A stretch of DNA of 19,812 bases from Acidobacteriota bacterium (GTDB lineage: Bacteria; Acidobacteriota; Vicinamibacteria; Vicinamibacterales; Vicinamibacteraceae): contig JAEZCY010000117.1 of assembly GCA_023429845.1 (NCBI GenBank), forward strand, positions 1 through 19,812, given 5' to 3'. Made by a program: the position numbers and the translations under genes. This document shows positions 7,627-15,460 of this stretch, one piece after another (positions within the stretch are counted from its first letter, which is position 1; each line of letters starts with the position of its first letter). A model generated the notes under the pieces. The model was given only the letters and a program-made list of their open reading frames with translations, had not been told where the DNA came from and made no database searches.

Positions 7627-8582
7627 CCGTGAGCATCCCCGGGCCGGTTACGGGCGAGACTTCGATGAGCGCCTCGGGAGCTGACAAGGGACGAGGCCGC
7701 GATTGGATGACCACAACGTTCGATATAGGCGATCGACGATGGCGGCTCACGTTGCTCGTCGGGAACGACTCGGCGCTCTTCACCACGGTCTTGGAGGGCG
7801 CTGGAGCGACAATCCGCCGCCTCCCCGATCAGCCCGGCGTGCCCCCGATGCCAGACCTCGATGCTGGCCCTCCGGTCGATGTCGCGCGCCCGGCGCGCCG
7901 CGACATACCCGCCGATTGGTCGACCGTCGAGGACCTTGCAGCTGAGCATCTTCGGACTGTCGGTTTCGACGATGCGCGACGTACTGGTGCGGGCCGCGAC
8001 GGTGGCATAGACGTCGTGGGGACTGGTGTAGTTGCGCAGGTAAAGATGCAGGCGCTGCCGGTTGGGTCGCCTGTCGTTCGCCAACTCCGCGGTGCTCGTC
8101 CGGACGCGGGGACGTGGGTCTTCTACTCCACGTCTGGATACAGCAGGCCCGCTGTGGAGGACGCGGAGGACCTCGACGTCGCCCTGTTCGCCATCAGTCG
8201 TACCGGCCACGTGCTCCCATCCAATGACGCCGCACGGAGTCTGGCGGAAAGGGGACGGGATGGCACGCCCGGACCTTGGTCGGTGGCCCGGATCTTCGCA
8301 GACGAGGTCTCCGCCCGCGTGCGCCAGCATGTGAGCGATTGCCGCCGGTTAAATCCCAGTGTTCTCGGCGATGACTCCGTGGACATATGGAACCGATCGG
8401 CCGCATATCTTGATCGCGCACTGTCAAATATCGAGCACCCGCCGGTCATGAAGACTCCGCGCTCAATGTTGGCGCACTACCACCACGCTGACTTACTCGC
8501 GGCAGTGGGCGCTCGGAATCTAGCTGCCGTGGGCGAAACAACGATCGACACAACGCCGTCGATCGAGGATTTCTACGCCTGA
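7623..8582 (+). CDS. Mrr-type restriction endonuclease domain protein (319 aa as an ORF)
   Basis: Residues about 100-192 form an Mrr catalytic domain: a helix EDLAAEHLRTVGF, then GRDGGIDVV with the catalytic Asp at about 130, then AQVKM (Q139, K141) replacing the ExK of the PD-(D/E)xK fold, then a core strand WVFYSTSGYS and a final strand. Mrr enzymes cut DNA, often methylated DNA, and act in restriction. The C-terminal 110 residues are helical and of unknown role. The N-terminal 60 residues (WRLTLLVGND...) look like part of a further domain shared with the preceding frame. GTG 7623 gives a GTGA overlap with the upstream stop but has no ribosome site; internal starts at 7665 or 7707 are possible. 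Whether this is one gene of a pair or the larger piece of a frameshifted gene is open. Confidence 0.75.
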   Translation: MTVSIPGPVTGETSMSASGADKGRGRDWMTTTFDIGDRRWRLTLLVGNDSALFTTVLEGAGATIRRLPDQPGVPPMPDLDAGPPVDVARPARRDIPADWSTVEDLAAEHLRTVGFDDARRTGAGRDGGIDVVGTGVVAQVKMQALPVGSPVVRQLRGARPDAGTWVFYSTSGYSRPAVEDAEDLDVALFAISRTGHVLPSNDAARSLAERGRDGTPGPWSVARIFADEVSARVRQHVSDCRRLNPSVLGDDSVDIWNRSAAYLDRALSNIEHPPVMKTPRSMLAHYHHADLLAAVGARNLAAVGETTIDTTPSIEDFYA

Positions 8583-8621
8583 CTAAGTACTCGGTACTTG
8601 CGCGCGTGCGGTTACCGCTGA

Positions 8622-9007
8622 GTCGGTGGGACTCATAGCCGCATCCATGGCAACCTCAGTTTCGCCGGAATCGTGCGTGGAGCGACACCAGCGGCACACG
8701 TTGAACCCGACTCCCTCGAGCTCCAGTGGCGCATCCTCTCCGATCTCAGCCACGGCGCGCGGTGGGCCACTCTCGGCACGCTCGACCGGACCACCACACC
8801 GTCTCCCGCCGACGGCGTCATGCAGGCCGGTTCACCAGCTCGACTCAGCCCTTGTCGCTTCATGCACTCCGGGTACTGCACCTCGTCGACATCGCCGAGG
8901 CCGCGTTCGCCAACCACGCTTGGTCGCTTGCCCTCAGGTTTGCGACCGACACCGACTGGTGGGGCGACCGGGTTCAAGCGGGGCTGGGCAAGCGGGCACT
9001 ACTGTGA
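8622..9007 (+). pseudogene. Broken unknown gene, two frames joined by one frameshift
   Basis: The first part in one frame (SLELQWRILSDLSHGARWAT, near 8720-8780, through SPADGVMQAG at about 8828) reads as real protein and stops making sense afterwards. The next frame takes over at about 8830 with RFTSSTQPLSLHALRVLHLV and continues to WWGDRVQAGLGKRALL, ending with TGA at 9005-9007. The two pieces fit one polypeptide of about 110-125 residues with a -1 shift near 8825-8840. I see no clear start; GTG 8673 is possible. I do not recognise the family. It lies between the Mrr gene and the HEPN gene in the same direction. Confidence 0.45.
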
Positions 9008-9063
9008 GACAGCACGCAAGGAGCGCGAGAGCCCGCGACTCGGCAGCGCAGCAACCGCACCAC

Positions 9064-9069
9064 GAGGGG
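9064..9069 (+). promoter_or_regulatory. Ribosome site of the HEPN gene
   Basis: GAGGGG is followed by five bases and then ATG 9075. It fixes the start inside a longer open frame whose upstream part belongs to the broken gene before it. Confidence 0.7.
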
Positions 9070-9074
9070 CACTT

Positions 9075-10037
9075 ATGCAATCGAGGCCGCTGTTTGAGGA
9101 GTCGCAGTTCTTCCTGCGGTCGATCACGCAATCTTTTCACCTCGTCAACACCGCGCGCGCAGCGATCATCCACCTAGGAGATAGCGTCCAGAAGATCATC
9201 GACGCCGGCCTCGACGACCGTGTCATCGGGGCGCTCTACCCGACTCCCGAGGGGACGACAGGACAGAACCTCAGAGTCCTTACATCACGCGACTTCGATG
9301 ACACCGAGAAGGAACTGGCGCACATGTGGCTCGCCGCGACGTTCGCCCATTATGAGTCGTGGGCGCAGGGCGTTGAGGCCAGGACGGGCATACACGGATT
9401 TGAGAAAGCGGTACAATTCCCAAAGGAGTATGCGTCGCGGCTGTGTAGCCTCCCGAGATCAAAGCACCTATCTGCCGCCTACGCGGGGCACGTTATCCGA
9501 GACAAGCTCTGCCTCGGCAGTCGACAGAGGATCACACACGCCCTCTCCCTATATCGATATTACAAAGAGATTCGCAATTGCACAATGCATAGCGGCGGCC
9601 TCGCCAGTTCTCGACTACAGGACGCGGCCACGGAAGCAGTCATCCCCCACAGTTCACTCGTCGCACGCGCCGGTTGGCGCGGGCAGCCGATCAGTCTGAT
9701 AAGCGAAGGTGAGCAGGTATCGGTCGATCTACCCCTCGTGCGCGATGCGATCGCACTCCTCCAGCGTCTTGTGTTCAGTATCGATGGAATGCTCATGATC
9801 AGCACGCACGGAGAGGATGAAGTTGATCGCCGATGGACGTCGGAGTATGGCACCAGCCCCGTGCGTGTCGAACGCGCGCCCTCTGCACCATGGCTCGCTG
9901 ACCGTGTAGGAAAGCGTCTAGACATGCCAAACCCCGTCGACCCGGCGTCCCGCGGCGGCACACTATGGCCAAGGGTGCAACGAGAGGAGTACGTCCAGTT
10001 CCTCGAAGCACGTGGACTGCTACGAATAGCCCGCTAA
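9075..10037 (+). CDS. HEPN-domain protein, putative RNase effector (320 aa)
   Basis: The N-terminal half is helical. A helix with FAHYESWAQGVEAR (about 90-103) is followed by an LSLYRYYKEIRNCTMHSGG segment (about 157-175) that holds R167-x4-H172, the RNxxxH motif of HEPN ribonucleases, at the end of a helix as the family requires. Such proteins cut tRNA or other RNA in toxin-antitoxin and phage-defence systems. The C-terminal 140 residues are unassigned (LVRDAIALLQRLVFSIDGML, then a basic tail). Base composition between 9400 and 9620 is clearly more AT-rich than the neighbouring genes, a sign of transfer. It runs convergently towards the Gabija-like pair, with only 4 bp between the two stop codons. 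No antitoxin-like partner is visible. I infer the nuclease role from the motif alone. Confidence 0.65.
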   Translation: MQSRPLFEESQFFLRSITQSFHLVNTARAAIIHLGDSVQKIIDAGLDDRVIGALYPTPEGTTGQNLRVLTSRDFDDTEKELAHMWLAATFAHYESWAQGVEARTGIHGFEKAVQFPKEYASRLCSLPRSKHLSAAYAGHVIRDKLCLGSRQRITHALSLYRYYKEIRNCTMHSGGLASSRLQDAATEAVIPHSSLVARAGWRGQPISLISEGEQVSVDLPLVRDAIALLQRLVFSIDGMLMISTHGEDEVDRRWTSEYGTSPVRVERAPSAPWLADRVGKRLDMPNPVDPASRGGTLWPRVQREEYVQFLEARGLLRIAR

Positions 10038-10041
10038 TTCG

Positions 10042-11481
10042 TCACGCGCCGTCGCGGAGCGTGATGCGCGATGTGCGGCCAACGATGGTCACACTCCGCC
10101 GGGCGCGCGAGAGCGCCACGTATAGATTGCGAGGGTCTCGCACCCTCTCCAGGTCAGCGATAACGACATGGTCGTACTCCAGCCCCTTGACCAGAAGTGT
10201 TCGGGACGCAATGCGTTTAAGACTGACACGGCCGCTCCGGCGCAGCCGATCCCGGACTCTTGCGAGATTGTCGGACATCGGCTCGCCATTCTCGACAGTC
10301 ATCGCGATGGCCGCGCGAGTGTCGTTCCAAGCCTCCCATCGGTAGATCCGTAGGGCCGTGACCCCTTGGATTACCCGCATCGCGCTCAGAACCTCGGCGT
10401 ATGTGGGGTTGGATCGGAGTGCATCGATCGCGGTGAGGACGCCCGCGATGCCGCTCCTAGCATAGTGAGTGATGCTCTTGTTCTGTTTGAGCCTCGCCAG
10501 CAATGGAGAATCGAGCCCGGCAAGCCCCACCATGCACTGTTTTGCGAAGGTGGCACACCAGTGCGCGAGGAGGTGACTTCCTTCGGGTGGCATGAACTCA
10601 AGCTCTTGGCGCATGAAGTTGCCGCCGATGTCCTCCATCACCTTGTAGGAGCCGCCCAGTCGACTGGCATGCCTCGCGACATCCTGTGGCCACTTGTCGA
10701 GAAGGACGACGGACTCGTCGAGATCTCGAAACCTATCCATAACCTCAGCGAGTCCACCGTTCCCTGCTGCGGGGACATAGCGCAGGCCCTGGACTGCGTG
10801 CTCGCCGACGTCGAAAACTCGACCGTCAACGAGACCAGGCCGGGCGTCGAGGAGCCACTGGCCAAGGGCACGATTGTGGCCATGCCACCGGTGCGGCTCA
10901 ACCTTGGTTTTGAATGGCGCAAATACCGGCTGGACGTGATGCTCCCACCTCACAGTCGGTCCGGCAAACGTGAAGATGGCCTGTAGCGGGTCCCCTAGGA
11001 TGATCGCACTCGGAACCCCCCTCGAGAGCGCCAGGACGAAATCGTGCTGAACGATGCTGCAGTCCTGATACTCATCCACAAACAGATAGTCGAAACTCGC
11101 GGACAGCATCCCGGATATTGCTGAAGCCTTGACCACGCGGGTAGCGCCGCACACATAGTCGTCGGAACAGGACCAGTTGGGAAGATCGGCGACAGCGATC
11201 TCGGCAATTGTTGTGTATGACCGGACGAGCGTGAAGGCCCAACTCGTAAGAGTGTCGACGCGCACCAGGGACTGCGGGACACCGAACTGCCGGAGCCTCT
11301 GACGGATCGCGTCGACACCAGCGTTTGTGTGTGTCAGCACCAGAGAACGCTTCTTGTCGGCTGCCGCCGACGCTGCTGCGGCAGCCAGTAGGTGGGTCTT
11401 GCCCGTCCCGGCAGGCAACTCGACGGAGCACGGTGCTGCCGCGAGGAGTCTCGCAGCAGAAGCGAGCAGGCCGTCATCCAC
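10042..11481 (-). CDS. gajB: UvrD/PcrA-like superfamily 1 helicase, GajB-like (479 aa)
   Basis: All main SF1A motifs are visible: Walker A PAGTGKT (23-29), motif Ia THTNAGVDAIRQRL (50-63), motif II DEYQD (136-140), motif III GDPLQAIFTF (163-172), motif V VKGLEYDHVVIADLE (about 431-445) and motif VI YVALSRARR (about 454-462). The length is close to the usual GajB (about 490 aa) and much shorter than repair UvrD, so the accessory 1B/2B domains are reduced. The start is GTG 11481, giving an 8-bp overlap with the end of the OLD nuclease gene, so the two are co-translated. In Gabija, GajB senses or processes DNA termini and works with the GajA nuclease. The pair call rests on motif content and gene order. 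Confidence 0.85.
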   Translation of the reverse strand: MDDGLLASAARLLAAAPCSVELPAGTGKTHLLAAAAASAAADKKRSLVLTHTNAGVDAIRQRLRQFGVPQSLVRVDTLTSWAFTLVRSYTTIAEIAVADLPNWSCSDDYVCGATRVVKASAISGMLSASFDYLFVDEYQDCSIVQHDFVLALSRGVPSAIILGDPLQAIFTFAGPTVRWEHHVQPVFAPFKTKVEPHRWHGHNRALGQWLLDARPGLVDGRVFDVGEHAVQGLRYVPAAGNGGLAEVMDRFRDLDESVVLLDKWPQDVARHASRLGGSYKVMEDIGGNFMRQELEFMPPEGSHLLAHWCATFAKQCMVGLAGLDSPLLARLKQNKSITHYARSGIAGVLTAIDALRSNPTYAEVLSAMRVIQGVTALRIYRWEAWNDTRAAIAMTVENGEPMSDNLARVRDRLRRSGRVSLKRIASRTLLVKGLEYDHVVIADLERVRDPRNLYVALSRARRSVTIVGRTSRITLRDGA

Positions 11482-13243
11482 CTTGCGGCACTCCCATCAA
11501 GGGATCGGCGGCGCCCACACCGCGATCATCTGTGTCGGGGTATACAAACGACCGGACCTCGTAGAGGCGCGAGATCGTTTCAGCCAGCGCTGACTGCGCC
11601 GCGTGCTGCATGATCCACGCTCCAAGCAGCCGTCCTCCATCGACGTCCTTGAACCACCCGCGCCTGGCTGCCGCGCTAGCGACGCGGCGACGCGCGTCTT
11701 TGAGGGAGGTGCCGGCGTGAGTCCAGTCGTGGACTTCGAGCGTCAACACCGTTGGGTGCCCAGGGGCGCTATTGAGGTCATCGAGCACTGTCTGCTCACT
11801 GCTGCGCCGTTCGACACCCAGCCTGATGAACTCAGTGAGGCCACGTTCCCCGAGAGCAGCGCAGACCTGCGCCTCCGTGTTGCAGCCCTCCTCCCACCGG
11901 ATCACCGTGACGCCAGCGAGCTGAGCATCCACAACGGCGGCATCCACGTTTCGGTCGTCGTTGTCGAGAAGCCCCGCGACCGCGAAGCCGAGTTCGGCAA
12001 GGGCCCCCGCGCGAGGTGCCACCTCGGAGCCTCCGCCGGCGTCCTGAATGGCTACACCCTCGCCCGCAGACGTCGACAAGCCTTGGGCCGCGCGCTCTGC
12101 GTCCCACTTCTCCAGACACGCTAGGAGAAGGCCGTGCTCCGTCTTTCCTTCCGCAACGATGATGCGGCGCGCCAGCAAGGAGGAGGGACGTGCCCGCCGA
12201 AGGCGAAGCATCGCTTCGGAAGCCCCACTAAGGGCGGTGACCGTGACCGCTCCGTCCGAGGACTGGACGGTCGCAAGGTTCTCGATCTGCGCCTGCTCCA
12301 CGATCACGGGTGAGTGCGTGGTCACGATGACCTGCGCGTAATCGTCGTCGGAGAGCAAGTAGTTCAGCAGTCGTACCGCCCGATGTGGTTCTAGCCCGGC
12401 CTCGATCTCGTCCACGACCGCGACGGAACGGGGTCCAGCGGCGAGCTGCTGGACAGCCAGACTGGCAAGGCGACGGGTACCGAGCCCGTAACTCGTGAGG
12501 GGAACTGTGTTCTCGTAGAGCGCGAGGGCTGCACCCATCGCGGACCGTGACGTGTCAAGACCCGGACGCACTTCTCTGAAACGGCCGCCACCGATCTTGT
12601 TCGCGCGTTCCTGCACGCGGGTGGCGAGGTCTGCGAGCGATGAGTTGTCGTGATCGGCTAGAGCTTCACGTGCAGCGCGGGATGCACTCGCCAGGGCCTC
12701 CCGTTCAGCGCCGTCCTCAGCAGACATCCGCCCGAGCGGCGAGGTCCGGCTCCATCGCAGTTGGGCGTCGGTTCGATCGTCCACCTTGAACGTCGAGAAG
12801 GCCCGACGCTGCGATGACGTCAAGCGTTGGCATTCCCCGTCGACGCGAGCGACAGACCACGTTGGCTCCAGGCTGGCGTCGACTGTCAACTGAACAAGGA
12901 TGCCTGCATCGACGCCGTCCGCAGGATCCTGGTACGGCTCGCCTTCCACGTCGACACCGGTGAGCCAGAGGCCCAGCGACGATTCCTTCCTCAGGTCTTG
13001 AGGTATGTCGATCAAGAGCGCCCTGATCAGGATCCGCTGCTCCACGTCGGCGTTGTAGAAGTCTGTGTCAGCAAAGGGGATCATCCAACGTTCACCAAGG
13101 AGGTAGTGGATGGCGTCGAGGATCGTCGACTTTCCACTGTCCCCCGGCCCCACCAGCGCTATGAGTCGTTGGTCGGTGGGCAGCTTCCAGTCAAACGACC
13201 GGACCCCCCGAAAGTTCTCGATCCATAGTCGTCGGATACGCAC
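11474..13243 (-). CDS. gajA: OLD-family ATPase/TOPRIM nuclease, GajA-like (589 aa)
   Basis: The order is an N-terminal ABC-type ATPase followed by a TOPRIM nuclease domain. With GTG 13243 as start, Walker A GPGDSGKS lies at about 32-39, the signature-like SYGLGTRRLASL at 251-262, Walker B VAVVDE at 274-279 and the H-loop TTH at 308-310. The TOPRIM glutamate is in AEGKTE (365) and the DxD in LLDNDD (427-429). A frame-open GTG at 13267 would add eight residues; I prefer 13243 because it begins MRIRRLWIENFRG, the normal start of these proteins, although neither has a clear ribosome site. Class 2 OLD proteins next to a UvrD-like helicase form Gabija, where GajA nicks DNA when nucleotide levels fall during infection. 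The length matches GajA (about 580 aa). Confidence 0.87.
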   Translation of the reverse strand: MRIRRLWIENFRGVRSFDWKLPTDQRLIALVGPGDSGKSTILDAIHYLLGERWMIPFADTDFYNADVEQRILIRALLIDIPQDLRKESSLGLWLTGVDVEGEPYQDPADGVDAGILVQLTVDASLEPTWSVARVDGECQRLTSSQRRAFSTFKVDDRTDAQLRWSRTSPLGRMSAEDGAEREALASASRAAREALADHDNSSLADLATRVQERANKIGGGRFREVRPGLDTSRSAMGAALALYENTVPLTSYGLGTRRLASLAVQQLAAGPRSVAVVDEIEAGLEPHRAVRLLNYLLSDDDYAQVIVTTHSPVIVEQAQIENLATVQSSDGAVTVTALSGASEAMLRLRRARPSSLLARRIIVAEGKTEHGLLLACLEKWDAERAAQGLSTSAGEGVAIQDAGGGSEVAPRAGALAELGFAVAGLLDNDDRNVDAAVVDAQLAGVTVIRWEEGCNTEAQVCAALGERGLTEFIRLGVERRSSEQTVLDDLNSAPGHPTVLTLEVHDWTHAGTSLKDARRRVASAAARRGWFKDVDGGRLLGAWIMQHAAQSALAETISRLYEVRSFVYPDTDDRGVGAADPLMGVPQGG

Positions 13244-13508
13244 GCCCGCCCCCGTCGTCAGTGACACGCACAGATCACGTTCTCATTGCTGCCCGATGTC
13301 ACGCCCGGTGCGATCCGTTGCCTCTATGCCTAGCCCTGAGCCCGGCGCGCCTCGATGTGCATCTCTATCGTCGTTGACACCGGTCAGACTAGCGACGCAC
13401 GGGTCCGATGGGGCGGACTACCCGGGTGACTCTTGCGGGCGACGCCGCTGCCGATCGCGTAGGTCGCGACGGTCCACGGCTGGGTCGGCTGCGCGGTTGG
13501 CCCGGAAG

Positions 13509-15161
13509 CTACGCGCGCTTGTGCAACGCGTACCGGAGCTCCGACTTCTGGTTCTCTGACAGCGATGCCTCGAACTGTCTGTACAACGCCCGGTCCTTCG
13601 CCATGGGGCGCAGGCCACGCCATGCCGGCGCGAGATCGATGTGCCCATGGGCCATGTGTTCCCACTGCCAGATCAGCGCGTATGTCTGCGCTTCCCATCG
13701 ACTGCCGGGTCTCACTCGGCGCGCCCACTCCTCGAACCACCGGTACATGTTGGTGCGGTGCCGCACCTTCTCCTCGAGCTCGCGGTAGTCGACGCGAGGC
13801 AGGTCGTTCATGGCCGCCTCGAGGCGTGACGTCCACGCGTCGTGATCCACGATCATGCGTGCCGAGGCCGCTCGCGCCGTGCGGGTACCCATCGCCGGCG
13901 GCATCTCGAGGGACTCAGCGGCCGCGGCCCAGGACCTGACATCTGGGTCCATGCGCGAGACGCACAGGGACGCGAACGTCCGCACCGTCGGCTCACCACA
14001 GTCGATGGCGCCGGCGAGGTGGTTCTCGTACACGTCGTCCGGGACGACCTGCGGGATCGCTCGGGACACGAGACGCATCGGTGCTCCCTGTGGGTTGTCG
14101 AGGCGGTGTGACAGACGGCGGTGCGGCGCCAGCGCCGCCAGGACCAGCGAGGTCAGCCTGGGGGTCATGACGGTCCGGTCGGCGAGCCATCCCAGCGGGC
14201 CGTCCACGGTTCGTGGAGTCAGCGCGGTCCAGGCGGCCAACTCGTTGGCGGCGGTCGCCCGGTCGGCAGTGCTCAGGAACATGTCTGCGCTGGTCAACGC
14301 TCGTGCACGGAGAGGTGGGGCGTCGGGTGGGCGCATGCCCCACCGTGGCCCACGCACCGCGGTACGCGCGGCCGCTTCACTCGTGATTCCCGCCGCCCAA
14401 GCAGCCACCTGCCGGGCACCAGGTTGGCAGGCCAGGTGCAGGAGCAGGTACGTGAGGTGGCGGAGCTCTGCGAGGTAGTCAGGGCCGGTCACCTCCTCGT
14501 CCCACACGCGCACCGGCTCTCCATTGAGCGCAGCGTCGACTCGCTGCTGCATCGGGACGCACTCCCGCTCCGCGTGCGCTGTGGTGATGCGACCCAGGCT
14601 GTACGAGCACTGGTGCGTGGGGTACCGCCCGAGGGGGTTGCCGCACGCTGTCGACGCGCCGACGGGGCGCAGCACCGAGTGTCGCTGGTCGCGGAACGGA
14701 CGACCGCACCCCGGGCACGTCCCGACCAAGAAGACCGCATGCCGGGCACAGACCGAGACGATCGGGAGCCTCCACCGGACCTGCCACCGGCCGTCGTCGT
14801 GCACGCACCGCGGACACACCTGCGTCCCGTGGTGCGGAGGCCAACCGCGGGCCGCGACCGCACGGAACGAGCCCACGTCGTCGGGGTCGAAGTTCCGGAG
14901 GTCGACGCCAGCTTCCTCGAAGGCCGCAACGGTCGCCGCCCGGACAGTCGCATAGGACGTACCCGCGAGCTGGGCGACGCGCGCGACGGTCGCTGGTGCC
15001 GGGGCGAGGCTGAGGAAGCGGGTGCTGACGTCACCGTCGCCGCGGATGAGGTTCAGGAGCGTCGCGGTGGTCAGCCCGTTGGCGTCGGCCAGACGTTCGA
15101 GCCAGGAGTCGATGGCCTCGCCCGGTCCTGGCGCGACCGTCACGGGCAGCTCTCCGGTCAC
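13509..15161 (-). CDS. tniQ: TniQ-family target-selection protein, second copy (550 aa)
   Basis: The N-terminus has the TniQ signature PGEAIDSWLERLADANGL (13-30). A zinc-finger region follows: C116-x2-C119, C138-x2-H141 and C149-x2-CGRP (C152), with the typical WRLPIVSVCARH between them. The remaining 370 residues are helical. The start is GTG 15161, which forms a GTGA overlap with the stop of the WhiB-like gene and is preceded by GAAGGG at 7-nt spacing. TniQ/TnsD proteins guide Tn7- and Tn5053-type transposons to their targets with an AAA+ partner and a DDE transposase. Here the ATPase is broken and no transposase is seen. It is the last gene of a four-gene overlapping operon. Confidence 0.85.
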   Translation of the reverse strand: MTGELPVTVAPGPGEAIDSWLERLADANGLTTATLLNLIRGDGDVSTRFLSLAPAPATVARVAQLAGTSYATVRAATVAAFEEAGVDLRNFDPDDVGSFRAVAARGWPPHHGTQVCPRCVHDDGRWQVRWRLPIVSVCARHAVFLVGTCPGCGRPFRDQRHSVLRPVGASTACGNPLGRYPTHQCSYSLGRITTAHAERECVPMQQRVDAALNGEPVRVWDEEVTGPDYLAELRHLTYLLLHLACQPGARQVAAWAAGITSEAAARTAVRGPRWGMRPPDAPPLRARALTSADMFLSTADRATAANELAAWTALTPRTVDGPLGWLADRTVMTPRLTSLVLAALAPHRRLSHRLDNPQGAPMRLVSRAIPQVVPDDVYENHLAGAIDCGEPTVRTFASLCVSRMDPDVRSWAAAAESLEMPPAMGTRTARAASARMIVDHDAWTSRLEAAMNDLPRVDYRELEEKVRHRTNMYRWFEEWARRVRPGSRWEAQTYALIWQWEHMAHGHIDLAPAWRGLRPMAKDRALYRQFEASLSENQKSELRYALHKRA

Positions 15162-15460
15162 ATCGGAGCCCTTCCCCTCCCGATGCGGCGATGTACCACC
15201 AGGCCCTCGCGGTAGGGGTTGCCTGCGGCCAGCCCGGTGTACCGGGATACGGCTGCGTGCTCTCGGCAGGCATCGAGGATGGGGCAGACGGAGCACACCG
15301 CGGATGCGGTCTGCAACGCCTCTCGTCGGGCGTCCTCGTTCGCGACTAGGTAGACCATCTCCCACGCGGCCCACTGCGCCGTCAGGTCCTTGCATGAGCC
15401 GACCGGCAGCTCAAGCGCGCTGTTGGAGGCGAGCGCCTCCCGGATGAGCCAGTTCGTCAT
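15158..15460 (-). CDS. Divergent WhiB-like protein inside the tniQ operon (100 aa)
   Basis: Four cysteines in WhiB spacing, C23 and then C56-x2-C59-x5-C65 (CSVCPILDAC), would hold a [4Fe-4S] cluster. The turn that is normally GVWGG is here TGLAAG (76-80), so the tryptophan that packs on the sigma factor is missing. The basic tail (VVHRRIGRGR) is a possible DNA contact. The start is ATG 15460, overlapping the upstream tniQ stop by ATGA, and the stop overlaps the next tniQ by GTGA. WhiB proteins are actinobacterial transcription factors that bind the primary sigma factor. Sitting between two tniQ genes, this one may couple transposon functions to redox or stress state, or may have become a structural partner; both are inference. 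Confidence 0.8.
   Translation of the reverse strand: MTNWLIREALASNSALELPVGSCKDLTAQWAAWEMVYLVANEDARREALQTASAVCSVCPILDACREHAAVSRYTGLAAGNPYREGLVVHRRIGRGRAPM

Noticed and set aside
13268..13508. A possible small gene between tniQ and gajA
   Set aside because: No frame with a start and a ribosome site is convincing; it most likely holds the gajA promoter.
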